DNA of 64,000 nucleotides from Paenibacillus sp. J5C2022 (GTDB lineage Bacteria > Bacillota > Bacilli > Paenibacillales > Paenibacillaceae): NCBI RefSeq assembly GCF_025567625.1, contig NZ_JAOQJC010000008.1, forward strand, positions 1 through 64,000, read 5' to 3'. The number at the start of each line of letters is the position of its first letter. The stretch's first letter is position 1. A program made the position numbers and the translations under genes. Below the pieces are notes generated by a model. It searched no databases. It was not told where the DNA came from and saw only the letters and a list, made by a program, of their open reading frames with translations. Positions 18,059 through 26,447 of this stretch are shown one piece after another.

Positions 18059-19236
18059 GGCCTTTCATTCTCCTCTTTCCCGAATGGCGTTCCTACATTC
18101 AGTCCCGAATTCAGTGCCTGGACGTCAACGGTGACATCAAATCGGATTTTTGCGAATCGTTCGTCCCATGTCGGCTTCCAGCGCTTCCACAACGTCGGGT
18201 CCTTGCGGTAAATTTTAGTGCCGATTCCGATGGCATCCAGACGTTGTTGCTGTAAAATCGAAATAGTATGACGAATTTGCCGTTCGATTTGCGCTTCTAT
18301 TTTCTCCTCGAATCGTTTCATATCCGGGATCGTATTGATGGATGAGCAGCGCAATTCTCCAACCACACCTCTAATTCGAATGCCGACATCTACCAATACA
18401 GTATCGTCTTTGACATGCGGGGTCGTTCGGGATTGGAGGGTAAAAACCTCGAATGACTCCTTCCGCTGAACTTGCCCTTCCGCGAGCGCATTGCCTGTAC
18501 AAGGAAATTCCAAAATCCCTTCCTTATATTGATTGCTCAGCATCATGTAAGATTCCGTGTCCCTGGCTCCGAGCGTATAGGACAGCTTTCCTTTTTTCAG
18601 CAGGGCTACTCCCGATACGACTGCTATGTTTCCCGATTTGCTTATATGGGGAAGAACGGAGACCTCAGTTACACCCTTTAATTGTATAGCCAGCTCATAC
18701 AAGGGAATATTCGACGATTTCGCCGAATATCTGGCGCTTTGCGTTTCCATTTTCTTATACTGCTGGCCGATTGTCTGTTCAATGAACGGTTTTATTTCCA
18801 GATATTTGGCTGCGTTCCCTTCCGTAATCAGCGGAAGCACCGTACCGCGCGGCTCATGATCCCTCGACATGTAATCGAATACCTCGCCGATATTTTGACT
18901 TCTTGCCAATTGCTCTCCCATCAGAATAACCCGGATATGATCCCACTTGGCCTTGCGTCCGAAATACAGAGGAATATCGCGAACGGCATCGAACACAGTC
19001 TCTCCGCTCGTCCGGATATTGATTCCCTTCGTTCCGGGCCCCGCTTCTCCCGTCATTTCCGTCTTGCTTGCAGGATTATAGAAATGCGTCGTCAAGCTAA
19101 TCCTCCCCGCTTCGGCGCTGTCAATGGCTACAGCCTGTACATAACCGTATTCATCGAGTTCCTTATTGTCCCAGCAACCCGTCAAGAAGCCGAGCAGCAG
19201 GAAGGTTGCGACAGCGGCAACAAGCCTCCTCTTCAC
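18055..19236 (-). CDS. Ger(x)C-family spore germination lipoprotein
   Basis: The lipoprotein subunit of a germinant receptor. From a GTG at 19236 the product has 393 residues and a clean lipoprotein signal (VKRRLVAAVATFLLLGFLTGC, lipidated Cys at about 21). WDNKELDEYGYVQAVAID follows, which is the opening of GerAC/GerKC proteins. The long C-terminal domain ends near DVQALNSGLNVGTPFG. The reading frame is open back to 19326, but that extension overlaps gerA, and an AGGAGGGGAGG site sits just before the GTG, so the GTG start is preferred. It should sit in the spore inner membrane with the A and B subunits. Confidence 0.92.
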   Translation of the reverse strand: MKRRLVAAVATFLLLGFLTGCWDNKELDEYGYVQAVAIDSAEAGRISLTTHFYNPASKTEMTGEAGPGTKGINIRTSGETVFDAVRDIPLYFGRKAKWDHIRVILMGEQLARSQNIGEVFDYMSRDHEPRGTVLPLITEGNAAKYLEIKPFIEQTIGQQYKKMETQSARYSAKSSNIPLYELAIQLKGVTEVSVLPHISKSGNIAVVSGVALLKKGKLSYTLGARDTESYMMLSNQYKEGILEFPCTGNALAEGQVQRKESFEVFTLQSRTTPHVKDDTVLVDVGIRIRGVVGELRCSSINTIPDMKRFEEKIEAQIERQIRHTISILQQQRLDAIGIGTKIYRKDPTLWKRWKPTWDERFAKIRFDVTVDVQALNSGLNVGTPFGKEENERP

Positions 19237-19240
19237 CGTG

Positions 19241-20761
19241 TCAACCTCCCCTCCTGAGCTTCCTGCGGAGATGCCGGCTTCGCTGCGCATCCGCCTGCGT
19301 ATGCCTCGATATATCCAGGAACACATCCTTTAACCGCTTCAGCCGGAATGGAGCGATCGTAGCCAGATAAGGCTGTCCCAATGAACGCAAAGTGGCCAAA
19401 TGAAGAAACACGAGCAGCAACCCGACCATAATGCCAAGTCCTCCGAATGTCGCGGCAAGAATCATAAGCGGGAACCGCAGAATGCGAATCGCGATGGCCA
19501 TATTGTACTGGGGGAACGCGAATGACGCGATCCCGGTCAATGCGACGACAATGACCATGACGGGGGAAGCGATCTGCGACTGAATGGCGGCCTGGCCGAT
19601 CACGAGCGCGCCCACGATACTGACGGCAGAACCGATGGGGCGCGGCAATCGAATGCCGGCTTCTCTCAGCAATTCGAAGAAAAACTCCATAATTAACGCT
19701 TCCAGCATGGCGGGGAACGGAATGCCTTCACGCGTCTTCAGAATGGCAAGCAGCAGTACGGTCGGGATCAACTCGGAATGAAAAGTCGATAACGCGATAT
19801 AGGTGCTCGGCAGCATGAATGCGATGATGAATGCAGTCATGCGAAGCATACGGATTAACGAAGAAAAAACAGAGCGAAAATAATAATCCTCGCTCGAAGA
19901 GAAAAATTCCAAAAAATTGGACGGACAGACTAAAATGGACGGACTGCCGTTAACCAATGCGAGAATTTTCCCGTCCAGCAAAGAAAGCACGGCTGTGTCA
20001 GGCCTTTCCGTATAGCGAACTTGGGGAAATGGAGAATAACGGGAGTCTCCGATCCATTCTTCCAAGTAAGACGTATCGATGATTTCTTCCCTACCGATTT
20101 GGTTGATCCGTTCCTTGAACACCGCCAAAACCTCTTGATCGACGACACCGTCCAAATAACCGAATGAAATCGTTCTGCGGCTTTCTTGTCCAACCGTCAT
20201 AAACTCAAATTTCAGCTTGGGCGATTTCAGCAGATTTCTTAGTACACCGATGTTGCGTTCCAGATTCTCGATCATGCTGACATGCGGGCCTTGCACACTC
20301 GGTTCCGTAATCGGCTCGGACGGCTGTCTTTGCTCGATATCCAGCGCAGAATAAGCGAGAGCTTTGTTCCAATGCTGAAAAAAAAGGACAACTTTACCGT
20401 CCAATACGCCGTTCACAGCCTGCTCCAACGTATCCAGCACCGCAATGGTAGGCGAGGAAGCTCCGTTTTGTTCAAAGAAACGGCGTACGTCTTCGACTGT
20501 AACCGATATGGCCGGCTTATCTTCGACGAAGATGAGATTTTCCAGCGCGTCCTTCAAATCGTTTTTTTTCGCGGGATCGATCAGTGTATTGAAGTAGACG
20601 GAGAATGCTTCCTGTTCCAGTTCCGGCCCGTAGCTCCACGGATGAATGGCAAGGTCTCCGCATTCGGCAAAAACGGTCTCGAAATGCTTCCGGTTATATT
20701 CCAACATAACGTACACCGGCATATCTTCCGATTGGCTCTTGTTGTCTGAATGTTGTCTCAT
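19241..20761 (-). CDS. Spore germination protein GerA family (GerAA/GerKA type)
   Basis: A 506-residue germinant receptor A subunit. The N-terminal soluble half carries the family block GPHVSMIENLERNIGVLRNLL (about residues 163-183), in a divergent form. PRYT-type sequences and membrane segments follow in the C-terminal half, with ILKTREGIPFPAMLEALIMEF and RPIGSAVSIVGALVIGQAAI, both well conserved in the family. It leads the operon A-C-D-B, and the gap to gerC is four bases. The ribosome site GAGGAGATCAGG is good. About 40-70 bases upstream, GAATG and CAATGATA with a 17-base spacer weakly resemble a sigma-G promoter (20799-20828), which would give forespore expression. Confidence 0.93.
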   Translation of the reverse strand: MRQHSDNKSQSEDMPVYVMLEYNRKHFETVFAECGDLAIHPWSYGPELEQEAFSVYFNTLIDPAKKNDLKDALENLIFVEDKPAISVTVEDVRRFFEQNGASSPTIAVLDTLEQAVNGVLDGKVVLFFQHWNKALAYSALDIEQRQPSEPITEPSVQGPHVSMIENLERNIGVLRNLLKSPKLKFEFMTVGQESRRTISFGYLDGVVDQEVLAVFKERINQIGREEIIDTSYLEEWIGDSRYSPFPQVRYTERPDTAVLSLLDGKILALVNGSPSILVCPSNFLEFFSSSEDYYFRSVFSSLIRMLRMTAFIIAFMLPSTYIALSTFHSELIPTVLLLAILKTREGIPFPAMLEALIMEFFFELLREAGIRLPRPIGSAVSIVGALVIGQAAIQSQIASPVMVIVVALTGIASFAFPQYNMAIAIRILRFPLMILAATFGGLGIMVGLLLVFLHLATLRSLGQPYLATIAPFRLKRLKDVFLDISRHTQADAQRSRHLRRKLRRGG

Positions 20762-20899
20762 CCTGATCTCCTCGCGTAATTGGATACAATTGCATTATTA
20801 TCATTGCCGTATTCTGGCATGAGCATTCGTACAACATGGAACATGGCGGCTTGACATTCTCGATCCCGATTACCTCATTATCGACGACCCTATTGAACC

Positions 20900-20939
20900 A
20901 AAAAAGCCGCCCAACTTCTGTGAACAGAAGTTGGGCGGC
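20900..20939 (-). terminator. Rho-independent terminator
   Basis: A perfect 15-base stem (20906-20920 with 20925-20939) with a TGAA loop is followed on the minus strand by six T residues (20905-20900). It lies 50 bases after the stop codon of the carboxymuconolactone decarboxylase-like gene and insulates the germination operon from it. Confidence 0.92.
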
Positions 20940-20988
20940 AATCCATTAGAGCCGTAACTGATTCAAGCTAAAGAACATTATTTCCAAC

Positions 20989-21378
20989 CTATGCCTCCAC
21001 CGTCACGCCCCGCTCCTCGAAGATACGAATGACGACGCCGAGCGCGCCGAGCGACTTCGGGAATCCGGCGTAAGGCAAGCAATGCATGACCGCTTCCACG
21101 ATCTCATTCGGCGTCAGTCCCGCGTTCAGCGCGGCATGAATATGGAAGTCCATCTGATCCACCGCTCCTTGCGTCACCAGGGACGAGATCGTAATGAGCG
21201 AGCGCTGCTTCAGATCGAGACCCGGCCGCGAATACAGTGAGCCGAACGGGAATTCCACGACCAGACGCGCCATATCCGGGCTGAACTTGGCGACGCGCTC
21301 CACCGTTCCCTTCATCACATCCGGACCTACCATCTTGTGCAGCATCTCCATGCCTCTCTCATAAGCTTTCGAATCCAT
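20989..21378 (-). CDS. Carboxymuconolactone decarboxylase family protein
   Basis: This 129-residue all-helical protein belongs to the CMD/AhpD superfamily. The helical core contains LDLKQRSLITISSLVTQGAVDQMDFHIHAALNAGLTPNEIVEAV. The HIHAALNAG segment is the conserved CMD motif. A single Cys in VMHCLPYAGFP is present, but the CxxC of AhpD reductases is absent, so it is closer to 4-carboxymuconolactone decarboxylase-like proteins. Ribosome site AGGAAAGGCGG. It lies 142 bases after the thiamine-diphosphate enzyme gene on the same strand and may be co-transcribed with it. The substrate is not known. Confidence 0.85.
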   Translation of the reverse strand: MDSKAYERGMEMLHKMVGPDVMKGTVERVAKFSPDMARLVVEFPFGSLYSRPGLDLKQRSLITISSLVTQGAVDQMDFHIHAALNAGLTPNEIVEAVMHCLPYAGFPKSLGALGVVIRIFEERGVTVEA

Positions 21379-21520
21379 TGCCTGTCCCGCCTTTCCTCTG
21401 TTTCTCTGCTCTATGAATTATGTCTGCCATCCTTCTTAACCATCTATTCCATCTATCCCGCTATTATTCTATCAAAATACCGCTATAATGCCTGTCCGCC
21501 TTCCAGTCCACTACAAAAGC

Positions 21521-23167
21521 TTATTCCAGGCTGAGCAATCTGGTCAAAATCGGCGGAATCTCCTGCGGATCGACCATCACTTCCACGACCGTCGCGCGGC
21601 CGCTGGCCATTCCCGCCTGAACCGCTTCTGCAATCGAGGCGGTATTCCGGCAGCAGTATACATCTGCGCCCATCGACGCCGCGAACCCGCACACGTCAAG
21701 AGGCCGCTCATATACCGCGCCAACCGCGCGCCCCGTATTGTAGGACATCCCCTTCTCCACCATGTCCAGACGGCCGTTGTTCAGCACGAAGAAGATGACG
21801 CCAGCGCCATGATTGACCGCCGTCGAGATCTCCGTACCGTGCATAAGCATACAGCCGTCGCCTGTAATGCAGACGACCGTGCGGTCCGGACGTGCCAGCT
21901 TGGCGCCGATGGAATAGCCGATCGCCGCTCCCATGGCGATGAATACTTCGTCGAAGTAGAACGTTCCCGCCTCCACGATGTCCAGATGCTGCACCGCATA
22001 GAAGGAATGGCTGCCCGCATCGCCGAACAGCAGGGCGTCATCCGGCAGCGCGGCGCGCAGCGCCTTGAACGTGTCGCGAGCGGACAGATATGTATGATCT
22101 CCAGCGTCCGGCTGGAATGGCGCCAATGGCAGAGGCCGGTAGTCTTCTTCCCGCCTTCTCGCGCCCGCCAGGGCGATGACGCCTTGCAGATTCCGCTTCA
22201 TATCGCCGAGGACGATCTCCGTCGGCGCCTGAACGGACTTCCCGGCGAAGGTCAGGGCATATTCGAATTGCAGCATGCGCTCCGGCTCCATCTCCTCCGT
22301 GAAGCCCGACAGCGACATATCGCACAGCTTGCTGCCGACGACGACCATCAGGTCGATGCCCGACTTCATGTAGTCCATCGCCTGCTTCGTGCCGCCCAGG
22401 CCGTAGCCGCCCAGATAGAGCGGATGCGTCGTCGGGAAGGCCGCCTTGCCGCCAGGCGCGGTCACGACCGGAATCCGCCAGTGCTCGGCCAGCACCTGCA
22501 CTTCCTCCAGCGCGTCCGCCATCATCGCTCCCTTGCCCAGGAAGAGCACGGGGCGCTTCGCCTGCTCCAGCATGTCGGCCGCCCGCTCCAGATGATCCGA
22601 TACGAGCGTGCCCGCGTAATCAGGAAGAGGAATATGGAAGTCCGCGATCTCCTCCATCAGCACATCGAACGGAATGCACAGGTGGACGGGACCCTTCTCC
22701 CCGGCGTACGCCTTCTCGATCGCATGCCGAAGATAGAGCGGCAGCAGATCGCCGCGTTCGATGCGGGCGCTGAACAGCGTGACCGGCTCGAACATCTTCA
22801 CCAGATCCGTACCGAACTGGCTGGAATCCTGGCTGAGCGCCCGTCCGGTATCCTGCATCGACGGCTGTCCGGTAATGAACAGCACCGGCAGCTGGAACTC
22901 GCGCGCTTGTCCGGCCGCCGTGATCAGATTCGTGCCGCCCGGCCCCGATGTGCCTATCGCCACGCCGAGCGTGCCCGAGCCGAGCGCATAGCCGGATGCC
23001 TCATAGCCGCAGCCCGTCTCATGACGGCCTAGCACATATTGAATCTCCTGGCTGTCCAGCTCCAGCATGAGTGGCGAGATGGACTTGCCCGGAATGCCGA
23101 ATACGTGCTTCACTCCCCAGCTCTTCAGATGATCTACGATAATGGAGTACACTCTTTTCTTCATCAT
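21521..23167 (-). CDS. Thiamine-diphosphate-dependent enzyme, acetolactate synthase-like
   Basis: This protein of about 548 residues has the three domains of the acetolactate synthase/benzoylformate decarboxylase family. The N-terminal domain has HVFGIPGKSISPL and the cofactor-activating Glu in LGRHETGCGYEA (about residue 50). A central FAD/nucleotide-like domain follows. The C-terminal diphosphate-binding motif begins at GDGCMLMHGTEI and ends at VLNNG. The substrate cannot be fixed: it could be an acetolactate synthase homologue, an oxalyl- or indolepyruvate-type decarboxylase, or another carboligase. The frame opens with a GTG at 23182, but GGCGGAGGAGC directly precedes the ATG pair at 23167/23164, so I start there. 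It follows the GGDEF-EAL gene by about 20 bases and is probably in its operon. Confidence 0.85.
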   Translation of the reverse strand: MMKKRVYSIIVDHLKSWGVKHVFGIPGKSISPLMLELDSQEIQYVLGRHETGCGYEASGYALGSGTLGVAIGTSGPGGTNLITAAGQAREFQLPVLFITGQPSMQDTGRALSQDSSQFGTDLVKMFEPVTLFSARIERGDLLPLYLRHAIEKAYAGEKGPVHLCIPFDVLMEEIADFHIPLPDYAGTLVSDHLERAADMLEQAKRPVLFLGKGAMMADALEEVQVLAEHWRIPVVTAPGGKAAFPTTHPLYLGGYGLGGTKQAMDYMKSGIDLMVVVGSKLCDMSLSGFTEEMEPERMLQFEYALTFAGKSVQAPTEIVLGDMKRNLQGVIALAGARRREEDYRPLPLAPFQPDAGDHTYLSARDTFKALRAALPDDALLFGDAGSHSFYAVQHLDIVEAGTFYFDEVFIAMGAAIGYSIGAKLARPDRTVVCITGDGCMLMHGTEISTAVNHGAGVIFFVLNNGRLDMVEKGMSYNTGRAVGAVYERPLDVCGFAASMGADVYCCRNTASIAEAVQAGMASGRATVVEVMVDPQEIPPILTRLLSLE

Positions 23168-23185
23168 TGCTCCTCCGCCCACATA

Positions 23186-25414
23186 TTATTTTCCCCCGTT
23201 ACTGCCCAGCATCGGCGCCAATTCATCGGCAGGCATAGGGCGATAATAATAGTAGCCCTGCACCTCCCGGCACCTGAGTCGCTTCAGATAATTCAGCTGA
23301 TCTTCCGTCTCCACGCCCTCGGCGATGACGTCAATGCCGAGGTTGTAAGCCATGGCGACGATTGTCGCAACAATATCAGCGTCGATGGAGTCTGTCATAA
23401 TATCCCGTACGAAGGATTGATCGATCTTCAACCTGTCGATAGAGAAGAGCTTCATATAGTAGAGATTGCTGTAGCCTGTGCCGAAATCGTCGATGCAGAT
23501 GCCGATGCCCAGCTTCTTCAGCTCACCCAGCACCTCAATGGCGAAGTCCACATCCATCGTCATGGATTCCGTAATCTCCAGCTCCAGCAGCTGCGGCTCC
23601 AGGCCTGTCTCCAGCAGGATCTGCTGCAGATTGTCCACCAGATCCCGCTTGAGGAACTGCCTGGTGGACAGATTGACGGATATCTTGATCGGCTTGTAGC
23701 CCGCGTCAATCCATGCCTGATTCTGCCTGCATGCCGTACGGAGCACCCACTCTCCGATGGCGACGATAAGGCCCGTCTCTTCGGCGATAGGAATGAACTT
23801 GCCGGGGGGAACGAGTCCGAGCGTCGGATGGTTCCAGCGCAGCAGCGCTTCGACACCGATCATCTCGCCCGTCTCCACATCAATCTGCGGCTGATAGTAC
23901 AAGACGAATTCGTTATTGTGCAGCGCCCGGCGCATAGAGTTCTCCAGCGTCAACTGCTCCATGCCCATACTCGTCTTCTCCGCCTTGAACAGCGCATAAT
24001 TGTTCTTCCCGGAATCCTTCGCCAGATACATGGCCATATCGGCATGCTTCATCAGCGTCTCCGCATCCAGCCCGTCCTGCGGGTAGAGGGCAATCCCGAT
24101 ACTGGCCGTTATAAAGAACTCATACTCCTCGACTTCGAACGGGACGTCGAAGACGTCCATCACATCTTTCGCGACCTGAATAGCCTCCTCCTGATTAGTG
24201 ATATCCCTGAGCAGAATTGTAAACTCATCGCCCCCCATTCTCGACACAATATGCTTGGACGCTCTCGTACATTCTCTGAGCCGATCCGCTACATGCTTCA
24301 GCAGCGTATCGCCGTTGTTGTGGCCCAAGTTATCGTTAATCTTCTTGAAGCTGTCCAGATCAAGGAACATGACGGCGAACAGGCTGTTGCCGTGCCTGGA
24401 CGATTCCAGCAGCTTGCCCAGATGCTGTGTGAAGTATCTCCGGTTAGGCAGTCCCGTCAGGTCGTCATGATAGGCCAGATAATTAATCTGCTTCTCGACC
24501 TTGGAGCGCTCCGTAATATCGCGGAATTGGGCGAAAGCCCCCATAATGCCCCCATTCTCATCATAGATGGGGAACGCGTCGAACAGGCAGACCAGCTTCT
24601 CGTCTTGTCCCTTCGGCTTGATGTTCAGCTCCATATCCTCATAGACCATGCCGTTGTGCAGCACCTCGCCGATATATTGGCTTACCTTCAGCTCCACGAT
24701 AGACTTGTTCAGCACGTCCTGCTTCTTCAGATCGGTAATATATTCTGCGAACTCGTTATATTCGGTAATGTTGCCGTCGCGATCGGTAATAATGATGCCG
24801 TTCCTCGTCGTCTCGATGACGACCTGATTCAGGATGTGGAGCCGCTTGTTCTGCTTCTTCAGCAGCAGCTCCCGCTCGATGGAATCCACGACCGTGCACA
24901 GCATCGCCAGCAGGAACGGATTATGCTGATCGATCGTCGTCATGATCGTAATGGTCCCCAGCAAGTCGCTTACGTCCGTATATTGGAACGGGACAGAGTA
25001 GCAGGCGCTATTTTCCAGAAAATGATAGAAGTGATCTCCTCCGATGAGCTGAATCGGCAGTCGATGCTCTAGTGCCAAATTAATGCTGTTGGTTCCAGCT
25101 TCTTCCTCGAAGAATTGCAGACCTTCCCTAATGCCGGATTGGGTAACAATATTCTTGATCGCCTCATCGCCGGCCATCTCCAGAATACAGCCCTTCTCAT
25201 CGGAAATCAGAATAAGCAGCGGCAGCCCCTTCATCAATTCTAGCATCTTGTTCACGAAGAAATGAATGACGGACAGAATCTCGTCGTAATCTTCCCTCTT
25301 GCGCTCCAGTTCCTCGTTCGTCAAGACGCTTGAGAAGTCCGGTACCGTACGCGGATTTATGCCTAACCTGTTGCATCTTTCTTTCGAATTCTGTATCAGT
25401 ATCTCGATATTCAT
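23186..25414 (-). CDS. GAF-like/PAS/GGDEF/EAL cyclic-di-GMP protein
   Basis: About 742 residues. The N-terminal sensor domain (about 45-175) has EEEAGTNSINLALEHRLPI, a segment typical of GAF domains in AcoR-like activators. A PAS domain follows (about 195-305, GIIITDRDGNITEYNEFAEY). The GGDEF domain has an intact GGDEF at about 394-398, and the EAL domain has an intact EAL at about 522-524, with DDFGTGYSNL and EGVE. Both active sites look complete. The inhibitory RxxD site before GGDEF is replaced by ASKH, so product inhibition is not expected. No membrane segment is seen, so it is cytoplasmic. The frame is open from a TTG at 25459, but GAGGCGCAGG before the ATG at 25414 makes that the better start. 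The leader contains a possible terminator. Confidence 0.9.
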   Translation of the reverse strand: MNIEILIQNSKERCNRLGINPRTVPDFSSVLTNEELERKREDYDEILSVIHFFVNKMLELMKGLPLLILISDEKGCILEMAGDEAIKNIVTQSGIREGLQFFEEEAGTNSINLALEHRLPIQLIGGDHFYHFLENSACYSVPFQYTDVSDLLGTITIMTTIDQHNPFLLAMLCTVVDSIERELLLKKQNKRLHILNQVVIETTRNGIIITDRDGNITEYNEFAEYITDLKKQDVLNKSIVELKVSQYIGEVLHNGMVYEDMELNIKPKGQDEKLVCLFDAFPIYDENGGIMGAFAQFRDITERSKVEKQINYLAYHDDLTGLPNRRYFTQHLGKLLESSRHGNSLFAVMFLDLDSFKKINDNLGHNNGDTLLKHVADRLRECTRASKHIVSRMGGDEFTILLRDITNQEEAIQVAKDVMDVFDVPFEVEEYEFFITASIGIALYPQDGLDAETLMKHADMAMYLAKDSGKNNYALFKAEKTSMGMEQLTLENSMRRALHNNEFVLYYQPQIDVETGEMIGVEALLRWNHPTLGLVPPGKFIPIAEETGLIVAIGEWVLRTACRQNQAWIDAGYKPIKISVNLSTRQFLKRDLVDNLQQILLETGLEPQLLELEITESMTMDVDFAIEVLGELKKLGIGICIDDFGTGYSNLYYMKLFSIDRLKIDQSFVRDIMTDSIDADIVATIVAMAYNLGIDVIAEGVETEDQLNYLKRLRCREVQGYYYYRPMPADELAPMLGSNGGK

Positions 25415-25500
25415 CCTGCGCCTCATTTCCGACTTTCGCAATATGGTGGAATTCCCCAAGCGGTGTCAGTGATAATCACGCAATCGCCCGTCATGAACCG

Positions 25501-25543
25501 AAAAAAGCCAGCGAGCAGACTATCCTCTGTAGTCGTTCTGGCT
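25501..25543 (-). terminator. Hairpin plus T-run in the leader of the GGDEF-EAL gene
   Basis: On the minus strand an AGCCAG/CTGGCT stem (25543-25538 with 25511-25506) encloses an inner GACTA/TAGTC stem and is followed by six T residues (25506-25501). It lies between the putative promoter at 25575-25603 and the start codon at 25414. If transcription starts near 25568, a short RNA of about 65 bases would end here. This could be an attenuator or the end of a small RNA. Confidence 0.55.
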
Positions 25544-25574
25544 GACGTTATGAATAACCGCTTTCACATTGTCT

Positions 25575-25603
25575 ATTCTACTTCACTAAAGTACAACGAT
25601 CAA
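25575..25603 (-). promoter_or_regulatory. Putative sigma-A promoter of the GGDEF-EAL gene
   Basis: TTGATC (25603-25598) and TAGAAT (25580-25575) on the minus strand are separated by 17 bases. Transcription would start near 25568, leaving a leader of about 150 bases before the preferred ATG. The 25415-25784 gap also carries the leader hairpin. I found no promoter for the divergent CBS gene. Confidence 0.5.
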
Positions 25604-25784
25604 CAAGAATATGCATGATTTAGGCGATTATACGCACATTTTCGTCGCTTTCATCACCTTATGACGAACCGCGGACAAGATAGCTGGCGATTATGGATAA
25701 ATTACGCTGTATTGGATCAAGCTATGCAGGATGGGAACGGCTCGTTCCCGCAATTATATTGGAAGCAGTCGAAAGGAGAAGCTC

Positions 25785-26228
25785 ATGAAGCAAGTACGGG
25801 AATTGATGTCGGAAGATTGCAAAACGGTGACGCTTCAGGACAACATCTATGAAGCGGCCGTCATCATGGCCGAGAACGATATCGGCTTCGTGCCTGTCGT
25901 CGATCAAGGCAACGGAAGCCAGCTGATCGGAGCTGTTACCGACCGTGACCTGGTCGTGCGCGGCTATGCGCAGAAGCGCTCCGGCTCTTCGGCGATCAGC
26001 GAGGTAATGAGCGACCAGCTCATATCCACATCGCCGGATACCGATGCGGAGGAGGCTGCGGCGATTATGGCACAGCATCAGATCCGCCGTCTGCCGGTCG
26101 TGGAGAACGGCCATCTCGTCGGCGTCATCGCACTGGGCGATCTGGCGCTGGGCAATACGACGGAACAGGATGCGGGACAAGCGCTGAGCGAGATATCCGA
26201 GCATCACGATCAGCAGCATTTGCACTGA
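25785..26228 (+). CDS. Two-CBS-domain protein
   Basis: The 147-residue protein consists almost wholly of a tandem CBS pair (Bateman module). The first CBS runs from VRELMSEDCKTVTLQDNIYEAA to GAVTDRDLVVRGYAQ, and the second from VMSDQLISTSPDTDAEEAAAIM to GVIALGDLALG. TDRD and the GD at matching positions are the usual nucleotide-contact residues. Such stand-alone modules bind adenine nucleotides and act as energy or redox sensors; this one resembles the general-stress CBS proteins of Bacillus (YhcV type). AAAGGAG precedes the ATG at 25785, so the longer frame from 25731 is not needed. It lies between two cyclic-di-GMP genes, with no proven functional link to them. Confidence 0.9.
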   Translation: MKQVRELMSEDCKTVTLQDNIYEAAVIMAENDIGFVPVVDQGNGSQLIGAVTDRDLVVRGYAQKRSGSSAISEVMSDQLISTSPDTDAEEAAAIMAQHQIRRLPVVENGHLVGVIALGDLALGNTTEQDAGQALSEISEHHDQQHLH

Positions 26229-26280
26229 GGGCATTCATCCCACTTGATCTTGCCCGGATTGCCGTCTACGCACCAGCATG

Positions 26281-26318
26281 AAGAAGAGGCCTGCCGCCTA
26301 TGCCGCAGGTCTCTTCTT
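26281..26318 (+). terminator. Probable terminator after the CBS gene
   Basis: A long stem pairs AAGAAGAG...CCTGC with GCAGG...CTCTTCTT around a short loop, 50 bases after the CBS stop codon. The T-run is poor (TTCTTCC), so efficiency is uncertain. Confidence 0.5.
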
Positions 26319-26364
26319 CCATGTGACGTCTCCCTTGCAGACCCTTCTATGCCTTCCAGGCCGC

Positions 26365-26393
26365 TTGTGCTAACATAGATATATCGACATTAT
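26365..26393 (+). promoter_or_regulatory. Putative sigma-A promoter of the diguanylate cyclase gene
   Basis: TTGTGC (26365-26370) and CATTAT (26388-26393) are 17 bases apart. They lie about 55 bases before the preferred ATG at 26448. This is a moderate match by inspection. Confidence 0.4.
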
Positions 26394-26447
26394 CATTCAC
26401 CATTCGACACGCGCACCACCCATTCACACACAATGAGGACACAGACG

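Noticed and set aside
20989..21378. AhpD-type peroxidase component
   Set aside because: The CxxC pair needed for AhpD activity is missing; only one Cys lies in the region.
21488..25072. Long plus-strand open frames (514 and 677 codons) opposite the TPP-enzyme and GGDEF-EAL genes
   Set aside because: They lie antisense to genes with clear domains, have no ribosome sites and give Arg/His/Gln-rich products typical of the reverse strand of coding DNA.
25414..25603. Cyclic-di-GMP (GEMM) riboswitch before the GGDEF-EAL gene
   Set aside because: I could not find the conserved core segments of the class I riboswitch in the leader. Only the hairpin with T-run remains, so I list it as a possible attenuator.
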